Shown: positions 1 to 8,399, counted from the stretch's first letter. The stretch is 64,000 nt of DNA from Falsiroseomonas tokyonensis (GCF_019024325.1 NZ_JAFNJS010000011.1:97149-161148), one strand, 5' to 3'. Notes: generated from the sequence alone by a model not told the origin. Program-made: numbers and translations.

Positions 1-1
1 G

Positions 2-244
2 AACATGACCGTCGGCGTGCGCCTGATCGAGGGCGAGCCCGTCGCCATGACGCTGCCCGAGCAGGTGACGCTGGAAGTGGTCGAGGCCGACCCCGTCGTG
101 AAGGGCCAGACCGCCACCAGCAGCTACAAGCCCGCCGTGCTGTCCAACGGCGTGAAGACCATGGTGCCGCCCTTCATCACCGTCGGCGAGAAGATCGTGG
201 TGAAGACGGAAGACGGTTCGTACTACGAACGCGCCAAGAGCTAA
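2..244 (+). CDS. efp: Elongation factor P, C-terminal part (5'-truncated by window edge)
   Basis: EF-P binds the ribosome next to the P-site tRNA and relieves stalling at polyproline stretches. Only the last 80 or so residues are visible. They cover the end of the central OB domain and the C-terminal OB domain, recognisable by the run [20 protein letters not shown] and the ending [18 protein letters not shown]. The modified-lysine loop lies upstream of the window. The reading frame is open to base 2, so the ATG at base 5 is internal and not a start. suhB follows 153 bases downstream. Confidence 0.93.
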   Translation, partial: NMTVGVRLIEGEPVAMTLPEQVTLEVVEADPVVKGQTATSSYKPAVLSNGVKTMVPPFITVGEKIVVKTEDGSYYERAKS

Positions 245-318
245 GACCAAAGCCTAACCTGCTCCCGGAAGCCCCCCTCACCCGCTTCGGCTAGGCGCTG
301 CGCGCCGAGCCTGCGCGA

Positions 319-346
319 CCCTCTCCCCCCAAGCAGGGGGAGAGGG
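319..346 (+). terminator. GC-rich hairpin downstream of efp
   Basis: An 11-bp perfect inverted repeat, CCCTCTCCCCC and GGGGGAGAGGG, is separated by a 6-base loop between efp and suhB. There is no T-run after it, so it is a stem-loop that could end transcription or stabilise the efp transcript. It is not a textbook intrinsic terminator. The rest of the 245-397 spacer shows no other obvious signal. Confidence 0.5.
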
Positions 347-397
347 CTCTGGGGGGCCTCCCAAGACCTGCTCATTCATTCCGGAATCGCTGCCCCC

Positions 398-1252
398 ATG
401 GCCGTCTCGCCCCGCCTCTCCCCCGCCATGTCGGTCCTCCAGGCCGCGATGCAGAAGGCGGCCCGCCGCCTGCTGCGGGACTTCGCCGATGTCGAATCCC
501 TGCAGGTCACCGCCAAGGGCGCCGGCGATTTCGTCAGCCAGGCGGACCTGCGCGCCGAACAGACGCTGCGCGAGGAACTGTCCCGCGGCCGCCCCGGCTG
601 GGGCTTCCTGATGGAGGAGTCCGGCCAGTCCGGCAATGACGACTGGGAATGGCGCTGGGTGGTCGACCCGCTCGACGGCACCACCAACTTCCTGCACGGC
701 ATCCCGCACTGGGCGATCTCGGTCGGCGTCGAGAAGCGCACCGGCGAAAACACCTCCGAACTCATGGCCGGCTGCATCTACAACCCCGCCGGCAACGAGA
801 TGTTCTGGGCCGAGAAGGGCATGGGCGCCTTCCTCAACGACAAGCGCCTGCGCGTCTCCGCCCGCCGCGACATGGGCAGCGCCCTGTTCGCCACCGGCAT
901 CCCCTTCGGCAAGATCACCCGCAAGGCCGAATTCAGCGCGACCCTGGCGCGCCTGATGCCGCAGGTGGCGGGCGTCCGCCGCTTCGGCGCCGCGGCGCTG
1001 GACCTCGCCTGGGTCGCGGCCGGCCGCTATGACGGCTTCTGGGAGCTCGGCCTGAACAAGTGGGACATCGCGGCCGGCCTGGTCATCGTGAAGGAGGCCG
1101 GCGGCTTCCTCTCCGACCCCGCCGGCGGCGAAACCCATTACGAGACCGGCGACGTGGTCTGCGGCAACCAGGCGCTGCACCCGAAGCTGCGGGAAGTGGT
1201 GGCGGAAGGCATCGCCGCCGCCCAGGCGCATCGCGCCGCCGCCGCCGGCTGA
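398..1252 (+). CDS. suhB: Inositol monophosphatase family protein (SuhB-like)
   Basis: This is a Mg2+-dependent sugar-phosphate phosphatase of the inositol monophosphatase fold; 284 residues, normal for the family. Metal-binding motifs are intact: the MEES acid pair near residues 72-75, DPLDGTTNF at 90-98, and WDIAAG at 222-227. Members hydrolyse inositol-1-phosphate or related phosphates, and E. coli SuhB also acts with the transcription antitermination complex. An internal Met at residue 11 is an alternative start. The order efp-suhB followed by stator-like genes suggests a housekeeping setting. The exact substrate cannot be read from the sequence. Confidence 0.93.
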   Translation: MAVSPRLSPAMSVLQAAMQKAARRLLRDFADVESLQVTAKGAGDFVSQADLRAEQTLREELSRGRPGWGFLMEESGQSGNDDWEWRWVVDPLDGTTNFLHGIPHWAISVGVEKRTGENTSELMAGCIYNPAGNEMFWAEKGMGAFLNDKRLRVSARRDMGSALFATGIPFGKITRKAEFSATLARLMPQVAGVRRFGAAALDLAWVAAGRYDGFWELGLNKWDIAAGLVIVKEAGGFLSDPAGGETHYETGDVVCGNQALHPKLREVVAEGIAAAQAHRAAAAG

Positions 1253-1347
1253 ACCGGCGGGGTCCGTGAGAAGATATTGAAACCAGGGCCAAAACCTGGA
1301 TCGGATGATTCCCACCGCGGGGCGATTGCTTTAGCCTCCGCGGCAGA

Positions 1348-1764
1348 ATGATGCGCCGCACCCTCCTCGCCGCCCTGCTGCTGCCGCTCGCCAGCCCCCT
1401 GGTGGCCCCCTTGGCGGCGGGCCAGCCGCTGCCCGAAAGCCCGGACGGCGGCTGGCGGCTCGGCTTCGCGCGCGGCGAGGCGACGCTGGACGCCACCGCC
1501 CGCCAGACCATCGCAAGCCTCGCCCCGCACCTCGCCGCGCTGGATCGCGGGCGCATCACCATCACCGCCCAGGCCAGCGGCCCGGCCGACGACGCCTCCA
1601 TCGCCCGCCGCCTCTCCCTCGCCCGCGCCCGCGCGGTGCGAGACGCGCTGGTGGAAGCGGGCGTGGAGCCGACGCGCATCGACCTCCGCAGCCTCGGCCT
1701 GCTGGACCCGCCCGCGGATGCCGCGGACATCCTCCCCCCGGGCCTGCCCCGGAACACCAGGTAG
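1348..1764 (+). CDS. Small secreted OmpA-like protein
   Basis: A 138-residue protein with an N-terminal signal peptide (MMRRTLLAALLLPLASPL, cleavage near AAG-Q) and one short OmpA/MotB-like domain. The segment around residues 90-120 (RRLSLARARAVRDALVEAG, then RIDLRSLG) matches the family helix and strand that precede the peptidoglycan-contact loop. It lacks the rest of a full OmpA domain. Its stop lies 4 bases before the ATG of the MotA/ExbB-like gene, so it is probably the first gene of that operon and an accessory periplasmic part. Two adjacent ATGs (1348, 1351) are possible starts. Specific function unknown. Confidence 0.7.
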   Translation: MMRRTLLAALLLPLASPLVAPLAAGQPLPESPDGGWRLGFARGEATLDATARQTIASLAPHLAALDRGRITITAQASGPADDASIARRLSLARARAVRDALVEAGVEPTRIDLRSLGLLDPPADAADILPPGLPRNTR

Positions 1765-1768
1765 ACGC

Positions 1769-2908
1769 ATGACCAGCCCGACCGCCTACCTCTGGCGCAT
1801 GCTCGCCTTCCTCGCGGCGGTCGCGGTGCTGGTCGGGCTGCTCGCCGGCGAACTCACCACCGCCTTCGCCGCCAACCCGATGCTGAACGGCGTCATCGCC
1901 GTGGTGCTGCTGCTCGGCATCGCCTGGAACATCCGCCAGGTGCTGGTGCTGACCGCCGAAGTCGAATGGCTGGAAGCCTTCCGCAACCCGGTCCCCGGCG
2001 CCCCCTCCCGCAAGCCGCCCCGCCTGCTCGCCGCCATGGCCAGCATGCTCGCCGGCCGCCGCTCCGAACGCCTCTCGCTCTCGGCCATGGCGATGCGCAG
2101 CGTGCTGGACGGCATCTCCTCCCGCCTCGACGAAAGCCGCGAACTCTCGCGCTACGGCACCGGGCTGCTGATCTTCCTCGGCTTGCTTGGCACCTTCTGG
2201 GGGCTGCTGATGACCATCAGCGCAGTCTCCGACGTGATCGGCGGCATGTCCGTGGGCTCCGGCGACATCAACGCCCTGTTCAACCAGCTGAAGACCGGCC
2301 TGGCGCAGCCGCTGCGCGGCATGTCCATCGCCTTCTCCTCCTCCATGCTCGGCCTGGCCGGCGCCCTGGTGCTGGGCTTCCTCGACCTCACCGCCGGGCA
2401 GGCGCAGAACCGCTTCTACTCCGAACTCGAGGACTGGCTCGCCAGCGCCACGCGCCTGTCGTCCGGCGCGCTCGGCGGCGACGGCGAAGGCTCCATGCCG
2501 GCCTATGTCCAGGCCCTGCTCGAACAATCCGCCGAGAACATGGAAGAACTCCAGCGCGCCATCAGCCGCGGGGAGGAAGGCCGCGCCCAGGCCAACCAGG
2601 CGCTGATGACCCTCACCGAACGCCTCTCCATCCTCGCCGACCAGATGCGCGCCTCCCAGGTCCTGATGACCCGCATGGCCGAAAACCAGGCCCAGCTCGC
2701 CCCCACACTGAACCGCCTGGCCGAGACCAACGCCCAAGGCGCCCTCGACGACGCCTCCCGCGGCCACATCCGCAACCAGGAACTCTACCTCGCCCGCATC
2801 CTGGAAGAGATGACCCAAGGCCGCATGCAAGCCACCACCGAAATCCGCAACGAAATCAAAATCCTCGCCCGCACCATCGCCGCCCTGGCGGAAGAACCGC
2901 CGCGATGA
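1769..2908 (+). CDS. MotA/TolQ/ExbB-type proton channel family protein
   Basis: A 379-residue inner-membrane protein. Hydrophobic segments lie near residues 11-27, 38-60, 131-150 and 185-207. The third carries the family hallmark FLGLLGTFWGLL, as in MotA, ExbB and ZorA channel subunits. A long, polar, heptad-rich tail (about 244-379) is predicted to be a cytoplasmic coiled coil, longer than in ExbB or TolQ and reminiscent of ZorA. The ATG at 1769 is chosen over an upstream in-frame ATG at 1718 because the latter overlaps the preceding gene. The partner with a membrane Asp is encoded next, so the pair should form an ion-driven stator. The task it powers is unknown. Confidence 0.85.
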   Translation: MTSPTAYLWRMLAFLAAVAVLVGLLAGELTTAFAANPMLNGVIAVVLLLGIAWNIRQVLVLTAEVEWLEAFRNPVPGAPSRKPPRLLAAMASMLAGRRSERLSLSAMAMRSVLDGISSRLDESRELSRYGTGLLIFLGLLGTFWGLLMTISAVSDVIGGMSVGSGDINALFNQLKTGLAQPLRGMSIAFSSSMLGLAGALVLGFLDLTAGQAQNRFYSELEDWLASATRLSSGALGGDGEGSMPAYVQALLEQSAENMEELQRAISRGEEGRAQANQALMTLTERLSILADQMRASQVLMTRMAENQAQLAPTLNRLAETNAQGALDDASRGHIRNQELYLARILEEMTQGRMQATTEIRNEIKILARTIAALAEEPPR

Positions 2909-2933
2909 GGGGGGAGGTTGGCGCGGGTTACTT

Positions 2934-3139
2934 GCAGGGGGCGCTGCCCCCTGCACCCCCGCCAAAGGGACAGTGGTCCCTTTGGAATCCCGTTAAGGGG
3001 CAGGAGGGAGGAGGGGCCGGCGGTCCCGCACCATCCGCGCGCCCGCTGAGCCCCTCCTCCCTCCTGCCCCTCATCCCTGGGTTCGAAGGGGCCACTGCCC
3101 CTTCGCGGGAGGGTGCAGGGAGGGCAGCGCCCTCCCTGC
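2934..3139. repeat. Array of five perfect hairpins between the two stator genes
   Basis: The 279-base spacer between the channel gene and its partner holds five perfect inverted repeats in a row. Arms: GCAGGGGGC/GCCCCCTGC (2934-2942, 2946-2954); CCAAAGGGAC/GTCCCTTTGG (2962-2971, 2976-2985); a 21-bp pair at 2997-3017 and 3050-3070; CGAAGGGGC/GCCCCTTCG (3084-3092, 3097-3105); GCAGGGAGGGC/GCCCTCCCTGC (3115-3125, 3129-3139). Loops are only 3-4 bases except for the third. This modular design suggests a dispersed palindromic repeat that folds strongly in RNA. It could attenuate or process the operon mRNA. No open frame here looks coding. Confidence 0.75.
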
Positions 3140-3187
3140 GAACCACCCAGCACCACCTCTCCCCCTCACCGCGACGGTCCTAGCGCC

Positions 3188-5206
3188 ATGGCGATCGGGG
3201 GGCGCAGGCGACGGGGTGGGGGGGGATTGGATGCTTGGCCGGGGTATGTGGATGCGTTGTCCACCCTGCTCATGGTCATCATTTTCGTCCTGTTGGTGTT
3301 TGTCCTGGGGCAGGGGTTTTTGTCGGTCGCCTTGTCGTCGCGGGACAGGGCTTTGGATCGGTTGAACCGGCAGGTCAGTGAGTTGTCGGAGTTGTTGTCG
3401 CTGGAGCGCGGCCAGGCGGAGGAGTTGCGGGCTTCGCTGGGTCGGGTGAGTGACGAGTTGCGGACGGCGATTGCGGCGCGGGATTCGGCCTTGGCGGGTT
3501 TGTCGGGGTTGCGGGAGGAGCGGGATCGGCTGGTGGGGGAGCGGGATGCCGCGCGGGCCGAGCGGTCCCGGCTTTCGGCCCGGCTGGCGGATCTGGAGTT
3601 GTCGGCGCGGGACGGCTCGGCGCGGATCGCGGAGCTGGAGGGGCGGCTGGCGGAGGCGCAGGCGCGGGCCGAGGCGGCGGGCGGGGATACCGCGCGCACG
3701 GTGCGCACGCTGACCGATGCGCAGCGCCTGCTGGCGGCGGAGCGTGCGGCGCTGGAGGCGGTACGGCGGGACCTGGAGGTGGCGCGGGGCGAGGTGCAGG
3801 CCCTGGGCCGCGATCTGGCCGGAGAGCAGCAGGCGCGTGGCGCGGCCGAGCGGGGCCTGGCGGAGACGCAGGCGGCGCGCGCGGCGACGGAGCGGGAGCT
3901 GGTGGAGTTGCGGGCGCTGACGGCGCAGCAGCTGGAGGCGCGGCGGCGTGAGGCGGAGGGGCTGGCGCGGGAGCTGTCGGCGGCGCGGACCAGCCTTCAG
4001 GCGGCGCAGCGAGACGCGCAGGCGCTGAACCGCGACCTGGCGGCGGAGCGTGCGGCGGGGCGTGCCGCGCAGCAGGATCTGGCGGCGCGGCAGCGGGAGG
4101 CCGAGGCGCTGGCCGCGCAGCTTGCGGAGGCACGGGCGAGCCTGGAGGCGGCGCGGCGCGACGTGGCGGCGCTGCGGGCGGAGGCGGCGCGGCTGGACCA
4201 GACGGTGACGGCGGATCGCGCGACGATCCAGGCGCGGCTGTCCGACATCGCCCGGCTGACCACGCAGATCCAGGGGCTGGAGGCCCTGCGCGCGCAGCTG
4301 GAGCGTCAGGCGGAGCAGGCCCTGGCGCGGGCGGGGGACGAGGCGCAGCAGCGGGCGGCGGCGGATGCGGCGCGGCGGGAGGCGCTGGAGCTGCTGGGCC
4401 AGGCCAATGCCCGCGCCGCCCAGGCCGAGCAGGGCCGTGCCGCGGCCGCGCAATTGGCGAGCGAGGCCGGGCGCCGGGCGGCGGAGGAGGAGCGCCGGCG
4501 CGCGGCGGCGGAGGCCCAGGCCGGCGAATATGGCCGGCTCTCCGAAAGCGCCCGCGTGCAGGTGGCGCTGCTGACCCGGCAGTTGGAGGCGCTGCGCAGC
4601 GAGTTGGCCCGCGTCGCCGCGGCGCTGGAGGCAGCGGAGGATTCGGGGCGCGACAAGGATGCGCAGATCGTCGCCCTCGGCCAGCGGCTGAATGTGGCTT
4701 TGGCGGCGCGGGTGGAGGAGTTGCAGCGCTACCGCTCCGACTTCTTCGGCCGGCTGCGCCAGGTGCTGGGCGATCGGCCGGAGGTGCGGATCGTCGGGGA
4801 CCGCTTCGTCTTCCAGTCGGAGGTGCTGTTCCCGGTCGGCTCGGCGGAGATGTCGCCGGCCGGGCAGCAGCAGATTCGCGATATCGGCCAGGTGCTGCTG
4901 GACCTGGCGCGGCAGTTCCCGCGCGACCTGGGCTGGATCCTGCGCGTCGATGGCCATGCCGATCGCAGCCCCATCCGCGCCGGCGGCCGCTTCGCCAGCA
5001 ACTGGGAATTGTCGGCGGCGCGGGCGATTGCGGTGGCGCGGCTGCTGATCGAGTCCGGCCTGCCCGCCAATCGCGTGGCCGCGGTGGCCTTCGGCGATAC
5101 CCAGCCGCTGGAGGATAGCGAGACGCCGGAGGCCATGGCGCGCAACCGCCGGATCGAGCTGCGGCTGGAACCGGCCCCCACCGGCAGCGCGGGAGCAGCC
5201 CGATGA
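3188..5206 (+). CDS. Membrane-anchored coiled-coil OmpA (MotB/ZorB-like) stator protein
   Basis: A 672-residue partner of the upstream channel. A basic N-terminus is followed by one membrane helix (about 20-42, YVDALSTLLMVIIFVLLVF) containing Asp22, the position of the proton-carrying Asp in MotB, ExbD and ZorB. A very long Ala/Arg/Glu-rich coiled coil spans about 45-520. A C-terminal OmpA-like peptidoglycan-binding domain (about 545-670) has FPVGSAEMSP, VDGHADRSPI, NWELSAARA near 604 and NRRIEL near 653. The ATG at 3188 is chosen because it just precedes the membrane helix. The long coil could span the periplasm. Its start region uses TTG and G-ending codons, unlike the C-ending codons of the gene before it. 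Confidence 0.88.
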   Translation: MAIGGRRRRGGGGLDAWPGYVDALSTLLMVIIFVLLVFVLGQGFLSVALSSRDRALDRLNRQVSELSELLSLERGQAEELRASLGRVSDELRTAIAARDSALAGLSGLREERDRLVGERDAARAERSRLSARLADLELSARDGSARIAELEGRLAEAQARAEAAGGDTARTVRTLTDAQRLLAAERAALEAVRRDLEVARGEVQALGRDLAGEQQARGAAERGLAETQAARAATERELVELRALTAQQLEARRREAEGLARELSAARTSLQAAQRDAQALNRDLAAERAAGRAAQQDLAARQREAEALAAQLAEARASLEAARRDVAALRAEAARLDQTVTADRATIQARLSDIARLTTQIQGLEALRAQLERQAEQALARAGDEAQQRAAADAARREALELLGQANARAAQAEQGRAAAAQLASEAGRRAAEEERRRAAAEAQAGEYGRLSESARVQVALLTRQLEALRSELARVAAALEAAEDSGRDKDAQIVALGQRLNVALAARVEELQRYRSDFFGRLRQVLGDRPEVRIVGDRFVFQSEVLFPVGSAEMSPAGQQQIRDIGQVLLDLARQFPRDLGWILRVDGHADRSPIRAGGRFASNWELSAARAIAVARLLIESGLPANRVAAVAFGDTQPLEDSETPEAMARNRRIELRLEPAPTGSAGAAR

Positions 5207-5910
5207 GCAGTGTGGTCGGCAAGGTGGTGGGCCTCGCCCGCTTCCCGGTGAAGTCCATGGCCGGCGAGGCGATGCCGGCGATGGAACTGCAATGGCGAGG
5301 CCTGGCGGGGGACCGCGAATACGGCTTCGTGCAGCAGGGCCATCACGGCCACTTCCCCTGGCTGACGGGGCGGGAGCTGTCCGGGATGGTCCGCTACCAG
5401 CCGCGCTATCTGCAGCCGGAGGATCCGCGGCGTTCGCCGGTGGCGGTGGTGGCGCCGGATGGCGCGGTCTTCGACCTGAAGGACGCTGCCCTGGCCGACC
5501 GGCTTTCGACGGAGTCCGGCAAACCTTCCGCGCTGCTGCATGTCGGGCGCGGCGTCTTCGATTCCATGCCGGTTTCCGTCATCACCACACGCAGCCTGGC
5601 GCTGCTGGAGACGCTGCATGGCGCGGCGCTGGATGCGCGCCGCTTCCGCATCAACATCCTGGTGGAGAGCGAGGCGCCGGATGCCGAATGGGCCGGCCGC
5701 GTGCTGGAATTCGGCGATGGCGCGCAATTGCTGCTGGCGGAGGGCGCGCCGCGCTGCGCCATGGTCACCATCTGCCCGGAGACCGCGGCGCGGGACCCGC
5801 GCGTGCTGCGCAGCGTGGCGCAGCATTTCGACAACCGCCTTGGCATGTATGCCGCGCCGGCCAGGCTGGGCATGATCCGGCTGGGCGATACGGTGCGCCT
5901 GTTCGATTGA
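5203..5910 (+). CDS. MOSC domain-containing protein
   Basis: A 235-residue protein of the MOSC family (molybdenum cofactor sulfurase C-terminal), with an N-terminal beta-barrel part (VVGLARFPVKSMAGE) and the conserved Cys segment GAPRCAMVTICPET near residues 182-195. MOSC proteins bind molybdenum cofactor or sulfur carriers; some act in N-hydroxylated base reduction. The ATG overlaps the stop of the stator gene by 4 bases, implying translational coupling, though no functional tie to the stator is evident. Substrate unknown. Confidence 0.85.
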   Translation: MSSVVGKVVGLARFPVKSMAGEAMPAMELQWRGLAGDREYGFVQQGHHGHFPWLTGRELSGMVRYQPRYLQPEDPRRSPVAVVAPDGAVFDLKDAALADRLSTESGKPSALLHVGRGVFDSMPVSVITTRSLALLETLHGAALDARRFRINILVESEAPDAEWAGRVLEFGDGAQLLLAEGAPRCAMVTICPETAARDPRVLRSVAQHFDNRLGMYAAPARLGMIRLGDTVRLFD

Positions 5911-5935
5911 TGGCCTTTTCCTTCCGGATCTTCCC

Positions 5936-6568
5936 ATGACCCAGCTGCATGTCGTTGACCACGCGCTGCTCGCCCATCGCCTGGCCGAGCTGCGCGATGC
6001 CGCCACCCCCTCCCCCCGCTTTCGCCGGCTGCTGGCCGAGATCGGCGCCATCCTGACGCTGGAGGCGACGCGCGCCTTGCCCAGCCGCACCGCCCGCATC
6101 ACCACGCCGCTGATGGAGATGGATCACCAGGTTCTGGCGGCGCCCGAGCCGGTGCTGGTGGCGGTGCTGCGCGCGGGCCTCGGGCTGATGGAGGGCGGCA
6201 TGCAGGTGCTGCCGGAGGCCCCCGTCGGCCATGTCGGCCTGGTGCGGGACGAGCACACGCTGAAGCCCAGCCAATACATGCTGCGCATGCCGCCCGAGGT
6301 GCGCTCGCGCGGCGCCATCCTGTTCGACCCGATGCTGGCCACCGGCGGCAGCGCGGTGGCGGCGGTGCAGCGGGTGAAGGAGGCCGGGGCGCCGAGCCTG
6401 CGCTTCGTCTGCGTGGTGGCGGCGCCGGAGGGCGTGGCGCGGCTTTCCGCCGCGCATCCGGACGTGCCGATCTACACCGCCGCGCTGGATGAGAAGCTGG
6501 ACCATCGCGGCTTCATCGTGCCGGGTCTCGGCGATGCCGGGGACCGCTGCTTCGGTACGGTCGAATAG
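5936..6568 (+). CDS. upp: Uracil phosphoribosyltransferase
   Basis: Converts uracil and PRPP to UMP in pyrimidine salvage. It has 210 residues, the usual length. The PRPP-binding loop FDPMLATGGSA is intact at 130-140, the flexible loop LVRDEHTLKPSQYML lies at about 102-116, and the C-terminal uracil-binding segment FIVPGLGDAGDRCFGT is present. It follows the MOSC gene by 25 bases and is convergent with a DUF1491 gene only 4 bases away. Confidence 0.95.
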   Translation: MTQLHVVDHALLAHRLAELRDAATPSPRFRRLLAEIGAILTLEATRALPSRTARITTPLMEMDHQVLAAPEPVLVAVLRAGLGLMEGGMQVLPEAPVGHVGLVRDEHTLKPSQYMLRMPPEVRSRGAILFDPMLATGGSAVAAVQRVKEAGAPSLRFVCVVAAPEGVARLSAAHPDVPIYTAALDEKLDHRGFIVPGLGDAGDRCFGTVE

Positions 6569-6572
6569 GGAC

Positions 6573-6905
6573 TCAGATCAGCCTGGCCTCGAAGGGCGGC
6601 TTGAGGTCGGGCGCGTCGAATTCGACCACCCAGAGATCCGGGTCGCGCCGCACCTGGCGCTCGACATAGGCATCGGCCGCCTGCTGGTCCACCGGCACGG
6701 TGCCGGTGCCGCGCATCCAGGCCGGGCGGCCTTCCGCGTCGCGGACCTGGGACAGCACCACCATCGCATCCCGCGCCCGCAGCACGCACAGAATGCCGCC
6801 GCTATCGGGGTCGCCCTTGCGCAGCACGGCGCCGGCGCGACCGGCGATATCGGACAGCCGCAGGGCCATCGAAACCCAGATGCCGGCCTTTACCTTTGGA
6901 TCCAT
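6573..6905 (-). CDS. DUF1491 family protein
   Basis: A 110-residue cytosolic protein of unknown function, widespread in Alphaproteobacteria. The recognisable core runs from VKAGIWVSMALRLSDIAGR through GTVPVDQQAADAYVERQ to DPDLWVVEFD. The ATG at 6905 is chosen because the residues before it, which read on in frame, do not resemble the family start. The 3' end faces upp with a 4-base gap. No role can be assigned. Confidence 0.75.
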   Translation of the reverse strand: MDPKVKAGIWVSMALRLSDIAGRAGAVLRKGDPDSGGILCVLRARDAMVVLSQVRDAEGRPAWMRGTGTVPVDQQAADAYVERQVRRDPDLWVVEFDAPDLKPPFEARLI

Positions 6906-6971
6906 GCGCGGATACTCGGCGGATGGCCTTGCGTGCGCAAGCCCGGGCGGGCGGGGCGAGTGCACCCGTGC

Positions 6972-7337
6972 TCAATTCGGCGGGCCGGAGCAGGAGGGGT
7001 GGAAGGTCGTGCCGCCGAGATAGACCTCGACATTGCGGCTGTTCCCCGGGGTGATGCTGTAGCTGGGTGCGCAGATCCACGTATAGCCGAAGCCATTGAA
7101 GGCGCGGGCGACGAAGGTGATGGCTTTCCGTCCGAAGGTCGGCGCGGGTTCGGTGAGGCAATGCCGCCGGCCGATCGGCAGGGTGAGATTCGGGCTGCCA
7201 TTGAACAGCTGGATATCCGCGACATAGCCGCCCTGCTGGTTGATGCAGACGACCAGCTGATGCGGATTGGCCTGCGCCTGCACGCTGAGAGGCAGCATTG
7301 GAAGCAAAGCCACGACCGCCATTGAAATGACCCGCAT
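6972..7337 (-). CDS. Small secreted cysteine-containing protein, unknown function
   Basis: A 121-residue protein with a clear signal peptide (MRVISMAVVALLPMLPLSVQAQA). The mature part of about 98 residues has four Cys (in VVCINQQGG, RRHCLTEP, WICAPSYS and HPSCSGPP), which may form two disulfides. It looks beta-rich. No family is recognised. It ends 66 bases upstream of the DUF1491 start, so the two may share a transcript. Confidence 0.6.
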   Translation of the reverse strand: MRVISMAVVALLPMLPLSVQAQANPHQLVVCINQQGGYVADIQLFNGSPNLTLPIGRRHCLTEPAPTFGRKAITFVARAFNGFGYTWICAPSYSITPGNSRNVEVYLGGTTFHPSCSGPPN

Positions 7338-7535
7338 GTTCGGCACCCCGTTATTTTCTGCCCCGAGTATGAGGCTGGCGCTTCGGCAACGTCCACGGCA
7401 TGGCGACAATGGCAGCCATTGCTTTTTCCTACTGCCGCCACAACAGGGGTTACAGGATCGCCGCAGCCCGGATGGCGGCATCTTGCGAAGCGGCGCCCGC
7501 CGCGCCATTGACGGTGCGGACGGAGAGACCTCGCC

Positions 7536-7772
7536 ATGGCGAAGAAGCAGGACCTGAAGACCCCGGAACTGACCGAGGCGCAGCGCGCCTATGAGGCGCG
7601 CCGCGCGGCCAAGGCTGGCATGAGTCTCGACAAGTGGCTGGCCGAAAAGGCCAGGCGCGCCCGTGCCGAGGATACCGCCGCCAAGCTGGCCGAGGCCGCG
7701 AAGGCCAAGGAGCCGGAGAAGAAGGGCTGGTTCGGCCGCATCCTGGACCGCGCCCACAAGCCGCTGAAGTAG
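7536..7772 (+). CDS. Small charged hypothetical protein
   Basis: A 78-residue highly charged protein, mainly alpha-helical, rich in Lys, Ala and Glu, with the C-terminal motif GWFGRILDRAHKPLK, which could touch the membrane. It has no signal peptide. A GAGAGA-type ribosome binding site lies just before the ATG. It ends 6 bases from the convergent cytochrome b561 gene. Function unknown. Confidence 0.6.
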   Translation: MAKKQDLKTPELTEAQRAYEARRAAKAGMSLDKWLAEKARRARAEDTAAKLAEAAKAKEPEKKGWFGRILDRAHKPLK

Positions 7773-7778
7773 CGCGCC

Positions 7779-8399
7779 TCACAACATCCGCAGCAGCGTG
7801 CCGTCGCGGCGCAGCGCGTGATGGTAGATGGCCCCGCCGATATGGGCGGCGAGCAGCAGGGGAAAGGCCCAGCCCAGCAGGCTGTGCCCCCAATGCAGCA
7901 CCCCCGCCAGGCCGGGCGCGGCTTCCATGAACTTCGGCAGGTCGATGAAGCCGAGGAAGGCGGTCTGCCCCTGCAGCGGGAAGCCGTAGGCATTGGTGGT
8001 CAGGAAGCCCAGAACCGGCTGCAGGATCAGCGCGGCATAAAGCGCATGATGCACCATCGCCGCCGCCCGGCGCTGCACTTCCGGGATGTGGGGCGGCAGG
8101 GCCGGCGGCGGGCTGATGCCGCGCCAGGCCAGCCGCGCCACCGCCAGCCCCAGGATCAGCAGGCCGAGGCTTTCATGCAGCGCGTAGAAGGGCATCTTGG
8201 CGTCATCCTTCATGAAGCGGATGACAAGGCCGGTGGACAAGGCGGCGAAAAGCAACGGCACCGTCAGCCAGTGGAACCACTTGGCCGTGCGCGAATACTG
8301 GCCGTCCGGATGCAGCGCATCCTGCCCCCGGACTGGTGCCTGTAGCGGTGACGCGCCGATCCCTTCCATTGTCCCGAATTCTCCCCTGCCCTGCGCCAT
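7779..8399 (-). CDS. Cytochrome b561 family protein
   Basis: A 206-residue four-helix di-heme membrane protein of the bacterial cytochrome b561 (CybB) family, which passes electrons between quinol and other carriers or superoxide. Heme-ligand histidines sit in expected places: KWFHWLTV (about 41-48), YALHESLGLL (about 72-81), MVHHALYAALI (about 114-124) and LHWGHSLLGW near 170. The N-terminal 35 residues are polar. Met11 (start at 8369) is an equally possible start. Confidence 0.85.
   Translation of the reverse strand: MAQGRGEFGTMEGIGASPLQAPVRGQDALHPDGQYSRTAKWFHWLTVPLLFAALSTGLVIRFMKDDAKMPFYALHESLGLLILGLAVARLAWRGISPPPALPPHIPEVQRRAAAMVHHALYAALILQPVLGFLTTNAYGFPLQGQTAFLGFIDLPKFMEAAPGLAGVLHWGHSLLGWAFPLLLAAHIGGAIYHHALRRDGTLLRML

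Noticed and set aside
1718..1768. In-frame ATG at 1718 for the MotA/ExbB-like gene
   Set aside because: It overlaps the end of the preceding OmpA-like gene by 47 bases and gives a non-hydrophobic leader. The ATG at 1769 is a better fit.
1348..5206. A complete Zorya antiphage system
   Set aside because: Only the ZorA/ZorB-like architecture is present. No ZorC, ZorD or ZorE gene lies nearby, and the flanking genes are housekeeping.
6972..7757. Longer 261-residue version of the small secreted protein
   Set aside because: The extension passes over the neighbouring plus-strand 78-residue gene, and the obvious signal peptide begins at the ATG at 7337.
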